Below, one piece after another: positions 8,564 to 20,833 of a stretch of DNA of 64,000 nt. Source of the DNA: Juglans regia (Eukaryota > Streptophyta > Magnoliopsida > Fagales > Juglandaceae). A model generated the notes under the pieces. The model searched no databases and was not told where the DNA came from. It saw nothing but the letters and a program-made list of their open reading frames with translations. The translations under genes and the position numbers were made by a program. Every line of letters begins with the position of its first letter. Position 1 is the first letter of the stretch. The stretch covers positions 124,001 through 188,000 of the forward strand of contig NW_023357374.1 of the NCBI RefSeq assembly GCF_001411555.2, in the 5' to 3' direction.

Positions 8564-8870
8564 ATGTCTCATCGGAGTAGCTCATCACCAAGGGGGCGAG
8601 TAGATAACTCATCCTTTGTGTTGCATGCCATGCAACATGAGTTTGAGCGGTTGAACTTGGTGTTAGGTGAAGTGAGGAATAGCATGGATAATCAAGAAGC
8701 AATGGTTAGAAATCTGCAAGCAGAGAAAGATAGGAGGCGACACGAGCCTAATATTAAGAATGGGTATGAGAATGGAGAGTATGGTGAGGATGAGGAAGTG
8801 CTAACATCTGAAGTTGGATTGGGTAGACATAGAAGAGTTAGGCATGGAAGAGGCCTTAGGGCAAACTCAG
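8564..8870 (+). pseudogene. E3 gag N-terminal fragment
   Basis: Starts at the ATG of MSHRS and runs without a stop into the E2 LTR at 8871. It contains the conserved FERLNLVLGEVRNSMDNQE helix and the R-rich stretch that follows. It then reads VLTSEVGLGRHRRVRHGRGLRANS, colinear with E2's gag, which carries a one-base frameshift at this place. E3 thus shows the ancestral frame. Only the start of Gag remains, so it is non-functional. Confidence 0.85.
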
Positions 8871-9705
8871 TGATATGAACCCGTGGGAATGAATTCCCTT
8901 GAACCCACAATCAATTTGAAAACTCCCCAAGAAAGCCAAAATCAAGTCAAGGATGGAGAATCTAGACCCGATGAGAACTCGTTTCAAGAACCTAGATTAT
9001 ATTAAAATCTAGACCCGTTGAAGAACCCGTCTCAAGAACCCAGATTACAAAGGAGGAACGCCACAAAGGTTGTGATTTACCTTTGATAAGTTCAAGAGTT
9101 CAATCAAGAACAAGAGGAGAAAACTCAACTCACAAATAAAATTCAATATTGTCTAACTCTCAAATGAGGCTACAAAGAGTTTTTAAAGCCAAACCTAATC
9201 AAAACCCTAGCCAAAATAATGCCCCTTTTACCCAAAATTACCCTTGATGAACAGTACCGGCTACAGTACGCGCGGCTACAGTAACCCCAACAGTAAATTG
9301 ATGAAACCCTAGTTCCTAAAATGTAATTTTCCAAATAAGCCCTTGGCCAAAATACAAGGCCTTCCCAAAAACATAGTTCAAAAGAAATAAGACATGTGAG
9401 CCAAGCATCTTCAAGCCCACTTATTCTAAACTAATAAAATAAATCATTTAACCAAATTGGAAGCCTCCAATAACAATAGGCCGTATCTTTAAGTCATGTC
9501 TTCCACAGCTTGAATAAAGTGGATCAAAACTGGTTCTTCTTCTTTCAGACCCATCTTCAGTGTTGGGCTCTTGCTGGCTTCATCCCAGGTGGATTGCACC
9601 AATCCTTGCATTGCTTCCTTGATCTTCTTGGCCCTTGATCTTGTAATTGGCCCATCTGGAACTTGCAAAGGATCTTTAAGAGTAGGCCCACCTTGGTTCC
9701 TATCA
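8871..9705 (-). repeat. E2 3' LTR (left)
   Basis: 835 bases with TGATATGAAC at the left and CCTATCA at the right. It abuts the broken gag of E3 on the left. The last part of Gag-Pol is read from it (9705 to 9489). Confidence 0.93.
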
Positions 9706-12700
9706 TTCCCCCTCTCCTCAAAAGGATTCGACCTCGAATCTTCACCTACATCAAAAGGAGAAAGATCAGAAACATTGAAAGTTGCAGAAACTTTATACTC
9801 ACCTGGAAGATCCACTTTATATGCATTGTCATTAATTTTCTCAAGAATTTGGTAAGGTCCATCTCCTCGAGGATGCAACTTAGTCCTTCTATGGGCTGGG
9901 AATCTTTCTTTGCGCATGTGAACCCAAACCCAATCTCCTGGTTCAAAGATGACACGCCTTCGTCCTTTATTGGCTTGGGAAGCAACCCTTTCATTCTTTT
10001 GGGCAATTTGAAGCCGTACCCTCTCATGAAGTGATTTCACCAACTCCGCCTTCTTTTGTCCATCCAAACTACTCCTGTCATCAACAGGTAAAGGCATCAA
10101 ATCCAAAGGAGTAAGTGGATTAAATCCATAAACAATTTCAAAAGGAGAGTATGAAGTAGTAGTATGCATCGTCCTATTATATGCAAACTCTATAAATGGC
10201 AAACAATCCTCCCAAGTTTTTAAATTCTTATGAACAACAGTGCGTAAAAGCTGAGTTAAAGTCCTATTAACTACTTCAGTCTGACCATCAGTCTGTGGAT
10301 GACAAGTAGTGGAAAATAAGAGCTTAGTACCCAATTTCCCCAACAACACCTTCCAAAAGTAGCTAAGGAATTTAACATCCCTATCAGAAACAATACTCCT
10401 AGGTACACCATGGAGTCGCACTATCTCCCTGAAAAACAAGTCAGCTATATTTGTTGCATCATCTGTTTTATGGCATGGAATGAAATGTGCCATCTTACTG
10501 AATCTATCAACAACAACAAAAATAGAATCTCTACCCCTTTTGGTCCTAGGCAGCCCCAAAACAAAGTCCATAGATATGTCTACCCATGGCTCACTAGGAA
10601 CGGGTAAGGGTGTATACAACCCATGTGGCAAAACCTTAGATTTGGCCTTTCTACATGTAATGCATCTTCCACAAATACGGTTAACATCTCTCTTCATCTT
10701 AGGCCAAAAGAAATGTTCATGCAAAATGTCTAAAGTTTTCTTGACACCAAAGTGTCCCATTAATCCCCCACCATGTGCCTCACGCACCAATAACTCACGC
10801 ATAGAACAATTTGGCAGACAAAGTTTGCTTTCTTTAAACAAATAACCATCATGCTTGTAAAACTTACCAAATGCCGCCTTATCACATGCCACATACACAT
10901 TTGAAAAATCAGCATCATCGGCATACATGTCTTTCACGTATTCAAACCCAAGCATTTTGGCACTCATAGAAGTAAGAAGTACATACCTCCGGGATAGAGC
11001 ATCAGCAACAATGTTCTCCTTACCTTGCTTGTAACGGATGACATAGGGAAAGGTCTCAATGTATTCCATCCATCTAGCATGCCTTTTATTCAACTTACCT
11101 TGACCCTTGAGATGCTTCAATGATTCATGATCTGTGTGGATCACAAATTCCCTTGGCCATAGGTAGTGCTGCCAAGTCTCTAATGCACGAACAAGAGCAT
11201 AAAGCTCTTTGTCATAAGTAGGGTACTTCAGGGATGCCCCACTTAACTTTTCACTGAAGAAGGCTATGGGCCGCCTATCCTGCATCAAAACGGCTCCAAT
11301 CCCTATTCCTGAGGCATCACATTCAATCTCAAAAGCTTTGTTAAAATCAGGTAATGCTAACACAGGTGCAGAGCACAACCTTTCTTTAATAGTGGCAAAA
11401 GCATTCTCTTGATTAGCGCCCCAATGAAACCCAACATTCTTTTTAATTACTTCAGTGAGTGGTGCAGCAATGGTGCTAAAGTCTTTAACAAAACGCCGAT
11501 AAAAGCTAGCTAACCCATGAAAGCTTCTTACCTCAGTGATGCTTTTTGGCGTTGGCCACTCCTTGATGGCCTTGACTTTCTCTTCATCCACCTCAATACC
11601 CTTTGTACTAACAACGTAACCAAGAAAAACAACTTTTTCCATGCAAAAGGCACATTTCTTGAAATTAGCATACAACTTTTCACATCTCAACACATCAAAC
11701 ACATATCTCAAATGCTCAATATGTTCATTTAAGTTCTTGCTGTACACTAAGATATCATCAAAGTACACAACCACAAACTTGCCTATGAATGCACGTAGGA
11801 CATGGTTCATTAATCTCATGAAAGTACTGGGCGCATTTGTAAGTCCAAATGGCATAACCAACCATTCATAAAGCCCATACTTAGTCTTAAAAGCAGTTTT
11901 CCATTCATCACCCTCTTTCATTCTAATTTGATGGTACCCACTTTTAAGATCAATTTTACTGAAAATACATGAGCCATGCAATTCATCAAGCATATCATCC
12001 AATCTAGGAATGGGATGGCGATACTTTACCGTGATATTGTTGACCGCCCTGCAATCAATGCACATCCTCCACGTCCCATCCTTCTTTGGCACTAGTAGCA
12101 CTGGTACTGCACAAGGGCTCATGCTCTCCCTCACGTACCCCTTGCTCATCAAATCCTCAACTTGCCTCTGAAGCTCCTTTGTCTCCTCTGGATTACTCCT
12201 ATAGGCTGGTCGGTTTGGAATAGCAGCCCCGGGCACAAAATCAATCTGGTGCTCAATGCCTCTAATGGGTGGCAACTCATTTGGCATCTCCTCCGGGAAT
12301 ACATCCTCAAACTCCTGCAACAAAGAAACAGCCAAACTAGGAAGAGACTGGTTAGTTTCATCAAGAGTAAGATAAGACTCTTTATAGACAAGAAAAATCA
12401 TAGGGCGATCTGCGAAGAAAGCCCTCTTAACCTCACTCTCTCTTGCATAGAAACTCACTTTTGCCTTTCCTTTTCTCTCAGAAGACTCTCTTTCTTTTTT
12501 CTCTCGTGGCTCCACTATTTTTTCTTTACTCTCAGCCACCTCTCTACTTTCTTTCTCACTCTTTCTTTTATGCTCATATTCACTCTCACTCTTTCTTTTT
12601 TGCTCAATCTCTTTTTCACTCTTCCTTTTTTGATCACTCTCATTTTCACTCTTTCTCTTCTGATCACTCTCATTTTCACTCTTTCTTTTTTGAGCAACCT

Positions 12701-14024
12701 CACTTTTCAATTTCAATTGGTCTTCATAGACCTGGCTTGGAGTTAAAGGAGCAAGTTTAATTGTTTTGCCCTCCTTTTCAAAGCTGTACATGTTCTTGAA
12801 CCCATCATGTGTCACTCTCCTATCATACTGCCACGGCCTCCCCAACAAAATATGGCCCGCATGCATAGGCACAACATCACAAAGCACCTCATCTTGATAC
12901 TTCCCAATAGAAAAAGTAACTAACACTTGTTTATCCACCCTAACCTCTCCATAATCATTCAACCACTGCAATTTGTATGGTCTAGAGTGTTTTAAGGTTG
13001 GTAAATTCCATTTCTCAACCAAAGTAGTGCTAGCCACATTAGTACAACTCCCTCCATCAATGATCATACTACATACCTTATTGTTGACATGGCATCTAGT
13101 ATGGAAAATGTTCTCTCTCTGTTGCTCTGCATCATCCACCTTAATGTGTGCATTAAGAGCACGCCTGGCAACAAGAGACTCACCTGTCACAGGGTATACC
13201 ACTCCATCATCATCACTAGCATCATCCAACTCGGGCACCTCATCACTATCATCTTCACTCTCAGTCATCACCTCCCCATTGTCACGCATAATCATCACCC
13301 TCCTATTTGGACATTGAGAAGCAATGTGCCCTGAACCCAAACACTTAAAACATTTGATATCTCTATTCCGTGAAGGTTGGGATTCTACCTTGGGTTTGTT
13401 GCTAGTTCCCTCATCTTTTCCCTTAGGTGGTTCGGTCTTTCTCTTTGCTTCAGCTGGATCATTCCTATCCCATTTTGATTTCCAAGTAGTGCTAGAAACC
13501 GTAGTGTACCTTGCTGTCCCTTTTCTCTTTAATTGCCTCTCCACCTTCATAGCCATGTGCACCATGTCCTCTATCTCCACATAATGCTGCAATTCAATTA
13601 CATTGGCTATGTCCCTATTCAACCCACTCAAAAATCTAGCCATGGTGGCCTCTCGGTCCTCCTCTACATTAGCCCGAATCATCGCCACCTCCATCTCCTT
13701 ATGGTAATCCTCCACACTCCTAGACCCCTGTGTAAGATTTTGTAATTTCTGGAAAAGGTCTCTATAGTAATGGCTAGGAACAAATCTCCGCCTCATGAGA
13801 GCTTTCAACTCTCCCCATGTCTCTATAGGCCTCTCATAATTCCTTCTCCTATTGGTCACTAATTGATCCCACCAAATAATAGCATAATCAGTGAACTCAA
13901 TTACCGCCAACTTCACTTTCTTCTCCTCAGAGTAATTATGGCAATCAAACACCAACTCTATTTTTTTCTCCCACTCTAGATAAACCTCAGGGTCAGTTCT
14001 ACCTTGGAAAGATGGTATTTTCAT
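9489..14024 (-). CDS. E2 Gag-Pol polyprotein (main frame, 1511 codons)
   Basis: Encodes the proteins for reverse transcription and integration of E2. Domains by residue: Gag core about 1-170 ([16 protein letters not shown]); zinc knuckle [14 protein letters not shown] about 225-238; aspartic protease about 305-400 with IIDGGSC (D near 323); K/S/E-rich repeats about 445-500; reverse transcriptase about 610-800 with YFDD near 754-757; RNase H about 895-1015 (CDAS, HTDH, ADALSRR); integrase zinc domain about 1085-1128 (CGRCITC) and DD35E core (D near 1153 and 1214, E near 1250); C-terminal GDWVW region about 1363 and NVSDLSPF about 1417. The last 70 or so residues, with [10 protein letters not shown], come from the LTR. 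All catalytic residues look intact. The true gag start is upstream at 14371, separated by one frameshift. Confidence 0.93.
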   Translation of the reverse strand: MKIPSFQGRTDPEVYLEWEKKIELVFDCHNYSEEKKVKLAVIEFTDYAIIWWDQLVTNRRRNYERPIETWGELKALMRRRFVPSHYYRDLFQKLQNLTQGSRSVEDYHKEMEVAMIRANVEEDREATMARFLSGLNRDIANVIELQHYVEIEDMVHMAMKVERQLKRKGTARYTTVSSTTWKSKWDRNDPAEAKRKTEPPKGKDEGTSNKPKVESQPSRNRDIKCFKCLGSGHIASQCPNRRVMIMRDNGEVMTESEDDSDEVPELDDASDDDGVVYPVTGESLVARRALNAHIKVDDAEQQRENIFHTRCHVNNKVCSMIIDGGSCTNVASTTLVEKWNLPTLKHSRPYKLQWLNDYGEVRVDKQVLVTFSIGKYQDEVLCDVVPMHAGHILLGRPWQYDRRVTHDGFKNMYSFEKEGKTIKLAPLTPSQVYEDQLKLKSEVAQKRKSENESDQKRKSENESDQKRKSEKEIEQKRKSESEYEHKRKSEKESREVAESKEKIVEPREKKERESSERKGKAKVSFYARESEVKRAFFADRPMIFLVYKESYLTLDETNQSLPSLAVSLLQEFEDVFPEEMPNELPPIRGIEHQIDFVPGAAIPNRPAYRSNPEETKELQRQVEDLMSKGYVRESMSPCAVPVLLVPKKDGTWRMCIDCRAVNNITVKYRHPIPRLDDMLDELHGSCIFSKIDLKSGYHQIRMKEGDEWKTAFKTKYGLYEWLVMPFGLTNAPSTFMRLMNHVLRAFIGKFVVVYFDDILVYSKNLNEHIEHLRYVFDVLRCEKLYANFKKCAFCMEKVVFLGYVVSTKGIEVDEEKVKAIKEWPTPKSITEVRSFHGLASFYRRFVKDFSTIAAPLTEVIKKNVGFHWGANQENAFATIKERLCSAPVLALPDFNKAFEIECDASGIGIGAVLMQDRRPIAFFSEKLSGASLKYPTYDKELYALVRALETWQHYLWPREFVIHTDHESLKHLKGQGKLNKRHARWMEYIETFPYVIRYKQGKENIVADALSRRYVLLTSMSAKMLGFEYVKDMYADDADFSNVYVACDKAAFGKFYKHDGYLFKESKLCLPNCSMRELLVREAHGGGLMGHFGVKKTLDILHEHFFWPKMKRDVNRICGRCITCRKAKSKVLPHGLYTPLPVPSEPWVDISMDFVLGLPRTKRGRDSIFVVVDRFSKMAHFIPCHKTDDATNIADLFFREIVRLHGVPRSIVSDRDVKFLSYFWKVLLGKLGTKLLFSTTCHPQTDGQTEVVNRTLTQLLRTVVHKNLKTWEDCLPFIEFAYNRTMHTTTSYSPFEIVYGFNPLTPLDLMPLPVDDRSSLDGQKKAELVKSLHERVRLQIAQKNERVASQANKGRRRVIFEPGDWVWVHMRKERFPAHRRTKLHPRGDGPYQILEKINDNAYKVDLPGEYKVSATFNVSDLSPFDVGEDSRSNPFEERGNDRNQGGPTLKDPLQVPDGPITRSRAKKIKEAMQGLVQSTWDEASKSPTLKMGLKEEEPVLIHFIQAVEDMT
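9706..9719 (-). other. E2 polypurine tract
   Basis: On the minus strand GAGGAGAGGGGGAA directly precedes the 3' LTR, identical to the tract of E1. Confidence 0.85.
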
Positions 14025-14131
14025 TTTGATGCTACCAAGGTCCCTATCTACACCATCCCGACCCCTTAGATTCCCCTCAAGTCCTCTTTCATGCCTAACT
14101 CCTCTATTTCTACCCGACCCAACGTTAGATG

Positions 14132-14371
14132 CTATATCTTCCTCTTCCCACCATCTCCTTCATTCTCATACTGATTTTTAACTCTATGCTCACGTCGCCT
14201 CCTATCCCTCCTATCTTGTAGATTTCTAATCGCTGCTTCTTGATGATCCATCCTATCCCTCACTTCACCCAACACCATGTTCAACCGCTCAAACTGTTGT
14301 TGCATGGCTTGCAACACAAAGGATGAGTTATCTGCTCTCCCCCTTGGTGATGCGCTACTCCGATGAGACAT
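14132..14371 (-). pseudogene. E2 gag N-terminus, frameshifted
   Basis: The ATG of MSHRSSASPRGRADNSS at 14371 is the natural gag start, shared with E1, E3 and E4. It contains a probable coiled-coil or helical region (FERLNMVLGEVRDRMD). The frame ends at 14132 after KRKI. A one-base change near 14145-14155 (a G run) shifts the frame; the other frame reads [12 protein letters not shown] and leads without a stop into the 1511-codon frame. E3 reads through the corresponding place, so this looks like a mutation rather than programmed frameshifting. Without it, Gag-Pol would be roughly 1630 residues. Confidence 0.8.
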
Positions 14372-15098
14372 TATCAGGCGCTACACAAGAGAAAGTTAGT
14401 GGCAAAAAAAAAAAAGTAAACCTCACACACTCCCTCACGTGTTTACACTCGAATAATGACACTCCACTCGTGTTTCACTCTTAATTGGCTTTTTTCGATA
14501 ATAGTCTCACACTCTCTTTGCCTTTTACCTCAAGAGTTTTCCCACTCAAGTTCTTTAAGAACTAATTGACTCAATCAAGACAAAGCAACCTTGTTTTATC
14601 CCAACTAGTAATTAAGTCCAAGAAACAAGAACAAGAGAAACACGGAAGGAATGAAAAAAAAATGGCACGTGAATCAAGAAAATTATACGAATGAAACAGT
14701 AGCAATAAGACAAGATATCAACTAGAATCACCCCCTTTGATGATAAGGATCAAGAAAAAAAAATCTCGAATTTTTTTTTTTTTTTTTCACGATTTTTTTT
14801 CTTTTTTACTTTTCTTTTCCTTTCTTTTCTTTTCTTTTCCTTTCACTAACTGATTTGATCACAATCAAGAATAAGCAGTTGAGAAAAACCCTAACAATAA
14901 CTCAAAAACCCTTGGGCAAGTGATATACGGCAGCCCCGAGAACAAGAGATTTCAGCCAACACAAACCCTAGAACAATGAATTTCAGCAACCCTACTAACC
15001 ACCACTATTTTTTTTTTTTTTGTAATCAATCCTAGAACAATGACGCCCTAGAATTAAATATGCAAGAAATAAAAGATAGAATAAGACCTGATTGGAAA

Positions 15099-15117
15099 CC
15101 TTGCTCTGAATACCAAA
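15099..15117 (-). other. E2 primer binding site
   Basis: On the minus strand TTTGGTATTCAGAGCAAGG directly follows the 5' LTR; it is the same extra-T variant as in E1. Confidence 0.8.
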
Positions 15118-15953
15118 TGATATGAACCCGTGGGAATGAATTCCCTTGAACCCACAATCAATTTGAAAACTCCCCAAGAAAGCCAAAATCAAGTCAAGGA
15201 TGGAGAATCTAGACCCGATGAGAACTCGTTTCAAGAACCTAGATTATATTAAAATCTAGACCCGTTGAAGAACCCGTCTCAAGAACCCAGATTACAAAGG
15301 AGGAACGCCACAAAGGTTGTGATTTACCTTTGATAAGTTCAAGAGTTCAATCAAGAACAAGAGGAGAAAACTCAACTCACAAATAAAATTCAATATTGTC
15401 TAACTCTCAAATGAGGCTACAAAGAGTTTTTAAAGCCAAACCTAATCAAAACCCTAGCCAAAATAATGCCCCTTTTACCCAAAATTACCCTTGATGAACA
15501 GTACCGGCTACAGTACGCGCGGCTACAGTAACCCCAACAGTAAATTGATGAAACCCTAGTTCCTAAAAATGTAATTTTCCAAATAAGCCCTTGGCCAAAA
15601 TACAAGGCCTTCCCAAAAACATAGTTCAAAAGAAATAAGACATGTGAGTCAAGTATCTTCAAGCCCACTTATTCTAAACTAATAAAATAAATCATTTAAC
15701 CAAATTGGAAGCCTCCAATAACAATAGGCCGTATCTTTAAGTCATGTCTTCCACAGCTTGAATAAAGTGGATCAAAACTGGTTCTTCTTCTTTCAGACCC
15801 ATCTTCAATGTTGGGCTCTTGCTGGCTTCATCCCAGGTGGATTGCACCAATCCTTGCATTGCTTCCTTGATCTTCTTGGCCCTTGATCTTGTAATTGGCC
15901 CATCTGGAACTTGCAAAGGATCTTTAAGAGTAGGCCCACCTTGGTTCCTATCA
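15118..15953 (-). repeat. E2 5' LTR (right)
   Basis: 836 bases, nearly identical to 8871-9705: differences seen are one extra A in an A run and about three substitutions. The right flank is CACTA1 sequence, not gag of E3. Confidence 0.93.
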
Positions 15954-16415
15954 ACATTTTTTTCACCTAGATTAGTATATCATATTTTTGACCTGATTCA
16001 CTTGTTAGGATGAATTCGACCTCGACTTTGGCCGTAGCGAGGATTTGAGAACCGTGAATGAATTGATGGCTACACTATTCCAACGTCACAAGGGACGATG
16101 TCATGACCATTTCAATAAGTTAGAGACGTTGGAAGAGGCTACGCAATCTTTTTTCCAGCAGATGAAGTTAGATGATTGGAGAAAGTGTTATAATCTTTTC
16201 GCATCTCCAGATTATCAGGTATTTTACATTTATATCTTTTAATTATTTACATTTATATTCATTCTATATATTATATGTATACATATTACAATTAATATTC
16301 TTAATATATTTTGTCGCACTTAAGTTCTACAAATGCACATAAAAGATCCGCTCAGACTGTCCATCATTGTGCTGGTTCAAGGTTGATGAAGGTACGAAAG
16401 TGCACTCTAAATACT
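15954..16415 (+). pseudogene. CACTA1 transposase_24-type gene, left part
   Basis: A reading frame with DLDFGRSEDLRTVNELMATLFQRHKGRCHDHF is followed by LDDWRKCYNLFASPDYQ and, after a short AT-rich intron (16219-16322), RSAQTVHHCAGSR. This pattern (short basic region, then a KRSxxxxxHxAGS motif) is typical of the plant Ptta/En/Spm transposase family PF03004, the TNPA-like protein of CACTA elements. The piece is cut on the left by E2 and on the right by the Athila-like element. Its continuation is at 28612-28953, but the exon normally between is missing. Non-functional. Confidence 0.7.
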
Positions 16416-17722
16416 CTATTATTGGACTAAAATGCTAAAATTTTAATAAAAATCATTGGAATTAATGTGTATTCTTAAATTGAGTTTCTATTTACTTTGG
16501 GATACTCTTGAGTAGATTTTTATGTTTAATTTCAGAGTTTATAAAAGAGCAAGTCCAAACCCATTCAAATTCAAAGGACTTTCAAGTGGGTAAGAAGTTG
16601 GAACAACCTAAGAATTTTCAACAAGTGTAGGACTATTTAAATAAGGATAATGCTGGGATTTTAGAGTAATTCGGATCAAAATCCAAAATGTGCTAGGAGA
16701 CAAAATGGACATATTTTAGTATTTTAATCATAACTTTCAGTTCAAATATCGGATTGATGCGATTCTAGATACATTGGAAAGCTATCTTAAAGGGCTACAA
16801 AGTTGTTTCTAACAAGGATTTCCAAATTCAAATTCCTGAAGTACGTACGTGGCTGCCAAGTTGACTCCTAAAATTTAGACGATTTTGTGTGCGGAAATAT
16901 GAACACATTAGGGCTTCTTTCCTGCCCTATTTAAGCATATCATTAGCATGAAATTGAGGAGTTCAGAAGAGGGGAGACGACTCATTTTGAAGGAGGAAGA
17001 TCTGAAATTAATTTTCATGGCCGTCGTTTGCTCTGTTTTTCTCTTGAGATTTTTATTGTCCATTATATTTATGGGTAACTAAATTCTCAAGTAGGAGTAT
17101 GGATGAACTTGCACATTAGATGGTATTTTAATTTATTTTATTTATGTATTTAATTTTCAATTACTAAAACTCTTTTGTTTTATCATTCTCAATTCATTGT
17201 TAATGTTTTCTTCTCCAAATGATCATAGAATTTATTATGTTTATGGATTCAATTATAATTTTTCTATTGAATGAAATAGCTCTTTTATTATGTTTGGATC
17301 AATTATTTATCTATATTGATTTAATTCTTTGCTGCAATATCGTTTCGTGAGTATATTGTCGTCGTTGAATTTTCTAAATAGTGATAATAATTTATGTATT
17401 TTAAAAATCTATACCTTTCAGTTGGAAATATTAAGAATTTAGTTCCCAATTGAGTTATTCAATGAATTAAGAATAATTAAAATATCATATTTGTGGAAGA
17501 GATTCCCGACGCTTTATTGCTTGTCAAACTTGAGTACTTTTTTAGTTAGTCACTTTGCTTCACTTTAATTTGCATTTAAAATTAATCTTTGTTCTCCATA
17601 AATCATTGAATCTCTTTCTTTAGTTTTTTTATTCCTTCTACAATTCTTTTAATTTGTCTCTTTGTGGAATCGACACCCTAAAGTTGTGCTACAACTACCG
17701 TATTATTCTTTGGGTATAATCA
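16416..17722 (+). repeat. Athila-like 5' LTR
   Basis: Starts at CTATTATTGGACTAAAATGC (exact first base uncertain by a few bases) and ends TATAATCA. Compared with the 3' LTR it lacks about 55 bases near 17410. Many substitutions between the LTRs show an old insertion. Confidence 0.8.
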
Positions 17723-17748
17723 AATTTTGGCGCCATTACCTAGGAGAC
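17723..17748 (+). other. Athila-type primer binding site
   Basis: AATTTTGGCGCCATTACC follows the LTR. TGGCGCC is the start of the Asp tRNA-type PBS of Athila and Tat elements; the rest has diverged from the usual GTTGCCGGGGA. Confidence 0.75.
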
Positions 17749-18060
17749 GGTAAAAGAATTGCTAGATAGGTTTTTATTTCAGTAATTTGTAAATACGGTA
17801 ACTTCGTTCTCCCTTTTAGCTTGCTGCATTATTATTTTTTTCTTTCTTTTCATAGTATTTTTAGTTTTTAGTATTTTGTTACCTTGCATGCACAGATATA
17901 GAGATACCTTAGGTAGATTTGCTTGTAGGCCAGTGGAAGAGTCAGTCTCAAGTTTTTAAATCCTTTATTTGACAATTCATCTAGTCCTGAATAAATGAGT
18001 GAACACGGAGATTAACCCACTAGGACCTTTCAGGATTACCTTCACCCTACACGCATAGCC

Positions 18061-19002
18061 ACACCATCATGCATCATGTTTCCAGCTAATACTCGCCAAC
18101 TGGATTTTAAAACAAGGATGATATAGTTATTCCCTACTTTTCATAGCTTGGAAAATAAAAATCCATATGTGCACATTAGGGAGTTTGAGGAAGTAATTGC
18201 AACTTTTCATTGTCAAAATGCAACTGATGACATTGTGAGACTGAAGTTCTTTCATTTCTCTTTGAAGGATAGAGCTAAGAGTTGGCTATACTCACTGAAA
18301 TCCCGATCTATTAGGACATGGATTGAGATGACTCAGGTCTTCTTTAATAAATATTTTTTCCAATATAAGACTAATGCTTTAAAAAGGCAAAACTCCACCT
18401 TTGCACAAAAGGACAATGAGACTTTGCATCAGTCTTGCGAGAGATTTAAAGAGTTGTTGAGTATGTGTCCTTACCATGAGTATGAGAATTGGCGCTTAGT
18501 GAGTTATTTTTATGAGGGACTTACACCTAGAAAGCGCCAATTTGTGGAGATGATGTGTCATTGTGAGTTCTTACATAAAGATCCTGATGAGGTCATAGAA
18601 TACCTCAATGAGCTTGCTAAAAAAGCTCACACTTGGACTAGACCTAGTGCTACTGAAAGCACAAATAGGTCACGACCTATAGGAAACCTAAATGGTGGTG
18701 GAATTTACCATCTCAGGGAAGAGGATAGCCTAAAAGCTAAGGTTGAGATGTTCACTAGGGAGCTAGATGTGTTAAAGACTAAGGACTTGAAGCCAACACA
18801 AGTGGCTAATCATGCAGAGTCTTTTGGACCATGTTTTGTATGTGGTAGGATAGATCACCTTGCCCAAGAGTGTCTCACACTTGCTGAGATGAGAGGGATG
18901 TATGAGGAACAATGCAATGCCTTAGGTATGTACAAGAAGCCTTTTACACCTTACTCTGATACCTATAATCCGGGGTGGTGCAATCACCCCAATTTTAGCT
19001 AG
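18061..19002 (+). pseudogene. Athila-like gag
   Basis: Encodes an Athila-type Gag: ENKNPYVHIREFEEV, then FFHFSLKDRAKSWLYSL, NETLHQSCERFKELL and YFYEGLTPRKRQFVEMM, all conserved in this family, and a zinc-knuckle-like CFVCGRIDHLAQEC near 18832. The open stretch 18148-19002 starts at TTG, not ATG. Upstream residues (LFPTFHSLEN) continue the family sequence after a TAG at 18127-18129, so the original start lay further upstream. It ends in TAG at 19000-19002, where relatives have Trp (NFSWK); after it the frame continues with further stops. Confidence 0.85.
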
Positions 19003-20406
19003 AAGTCTAAAAACCAACTGCCTGCACAACCTCCTATATCATATCCTGCACTATATCATGCACCTTCATCTTCTAGGAGTCCTTTAGAAGACACTTTGCA
19101 TGCTTTTATTGAGGCACAGGGTAAAACTAATCAAAAGTTTGAATATTTGATTATGCAGGTTGTTGAAGAAAACAAAGAGATAAAGAGTCAAGTATCCAAG
19201 TTGATGAGCTCCTTGAGTGTGCATTAGCATGGCAAGTTCCCTTCTCAAGCTCAATCCATACCCCAAGGTCAACATATGGCTCAAGGAAATTTGAAGGAGA
19301 TCGATGCCATTGTGACGCAAAGTGGTAAGTCTTCACACATCCCAACAACTGATAAGCCAGAGGATGTTGATTAGGAACAAAGCAAGGATAGTGCTGAGTT
19401 GCCCAAAGAAGCCGAGGTAATCAAGAGCCCAGTTAAGGTACCATTTCCTCAAACTTTAAAATCTGGTGTGCGAACCTTGGATTTTGGCAATGAAATCTTG
19501 GAGAACCTAAGGTAGGTAAAGATCAATCTTCCTCTTTTGCATATTATTAAACAAGTTTCTACTTATGCAAAAGTTCTAAAAAATTTGTGTACAGTTAAGA
19601 GGAAGCACCATGTTAAGAAGACAACATGTCTAACAAAGCAAGTTAGTGCTCTAATTGAGTAGCGAATTCCTCCTAACTACAAGGACCCTGTTTGTCCAAC
19701 CATTACATGTAATATTGGGAATCATGAGTTTGGGCAAACATTGCCAGATTTAGGAGCTAATGTAAATTTGATGCCTTATTCCATTTATTTGCAGCTTTGT
19801 TTGGGTGAAATTAAGCCTACTTCTGTTGTGCTTCAATTGGCTTACCATTTAGTTAAGAAACCAAAATGGATAGTTGAGGATGTTTTGATCCAAATTGACA
19901 AGTTTTACTACCCTGTTGATCTTTTAATTTTGGATACTCAGTCGGTTGTTGACTTTGACTCTAAGATTCCTCTCATATTAGGTAGACCTTTCTTTACTAC
20001 GGCTAATACACTTATAAACTGCAGGAATGAGCTAATGAAACTATCTTTTGGAAACATGACCATGGAGATCAATATTTTCCACATCAATAATCATCCCAGG
20101 GAGGATAATGAGTGTCACCAAACATACATTATTGACACATTCATAGACAAGGGAGTTCACACAACTCATGATTCTGATTCCCCTAAATATTTTCTTGTTA
20201 ATTTTGAGTTTGATACTATGAATGATTCATCTGATGTTGTTAATATTTGTACTATTTTTTATGAACCTCAGGATTATGGTCCACATATTTGGCAATTTAA
20301 ATTTGAGGAGCTGTCTAAGAAAAGTGAAAAGCAAATTTCTTCAAGCATGGATAGTCACAAATTGGAATTGAAGCCACTGCCCCCAGGTCCTAAGCATGGA
20401 TTATGA
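19003..20406 (+). pseudogene. Athila-like Gag tail and aspartic protease
   Basis: Continues gag (QVVEENKEIKSQVSKLMSS, AIVTQSGK), then the pre-protease motif IPPNYKDPVCPTITCNIG, and from 19741 the protease: LPDLGANVNLMPYSIY, where D is the catalytic Asp of the family's ALxDLGAS, and PLILGRPFFTTANTLI near 19972. In-frame stops at 19513 (LRQ to stop) and 19660 (IEQ to stop) are CAG-to-TAG type changes. The part after 20340 (LELKPLPPGPKHGL) is where the RT should begin; it ends at 20406 and RT is gone. Confidence 0.8.
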
Positions 20407-20459
20407 TCGAGGTGACACGTCCCCTGTTAGTATTTATTCTAAATTGAATGAGGATAAGC

Positions 20460-20833
20460 TTAGAAAATTTCAGTCAATCGAGTTAGAAGAGTTGATAAAT
20501 GATGTTTATGAGAACTCTAAAATCTATTAGGCTAAAACGAAAGCGTCTCATGATAAAAATAATGATAGGAAGACGTTTAAACCTAATGATCGAGTGTTCT
20601 TGTATGATTCTAGACTCCATAAGCACCCATTAAAACTTAGGTCTAGGTGGACCGACCCTTTTATAGTGAAGAATGTTTTTGTAAATGGGGTGGTAGAAAT
20701 AGAGAACCATAAGGATGACCGGATCTTTAAAATAAATGGTTATCACCTTAAAATATTAATTGATAGGCAAGTTTCGAAAGTGGAAGACATTCCACTTGTG
20801 GATCCGGTATCAACCTTGACCACACCACTCGGG
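20460..20833 (+). pseudogene. Athila-like integrase C-terminal remnant
   Basis: Reads AKTKASHDKNNDRKTFKPNDRVFLYDSRLHKHPLKLRSRWTDPFIVKNV, then FKINGYHLKILID. This is the end of the Athila integrase (xGDxVLLYNSRLxLFPGKLRSRWxGPF type). About 3 kb of coding sequence between the protease and this piece is missing, so the element is non-autonomous. Confidence 0.8.

Larger units (their letters stand above)
6910..8870 (+). mobile_element. E3: truncated CRM-like element, 5' part only
   Basis: Consists of a 5' LTR (6910-7715), the PBS with extra T (7716-7734), a leader with an A/G-rich tract and the first 102 codons of gag. It is cut at 8870 by the left LTR of E2, which lies in the opposite direction. 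The rest of its gag is not found after E2, so part of it was lost. Confidence 0.9.
8871..15953 (-). mobile_element. E2: near full-length CRM-like Ty3/gypsy retrotransposon
   Basis: A 7.1-kb reverse element. Right (5') LTR 15118-15953, PBS 15099-15117, leader with purine tract, gag start 14371, main Gag-Pol frame 14024-9489, polypurine tract 9706-9719, left (3') LTR 8871-9705. I saw only about four differences between the LTRs, so it is young. Gag-Pol ends inside the 3' LTR with a [10 protein letters not shown] motif, and the C-terminus has NVSDLSPF rather than a normal chromodomain; both resemble the CRM (centromeric) chromovirus lineage. The flanks do not match (CTCAG left, ACATT right), so no target duplication is present. 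Confidence 0.9.

Noticed and set aside
9557..13745. Plus-strand open frames overlapping E2 Gag-Pol
   Set aside because: They are shadows of the long minus-strand frame with no domain content.
14132..14160. Possible programmed frameshift in E2 gag
   Set aside because: E3 reads the same place in one frame, and no slippery site with a supporting structure is visible; a simple indel is more likely.
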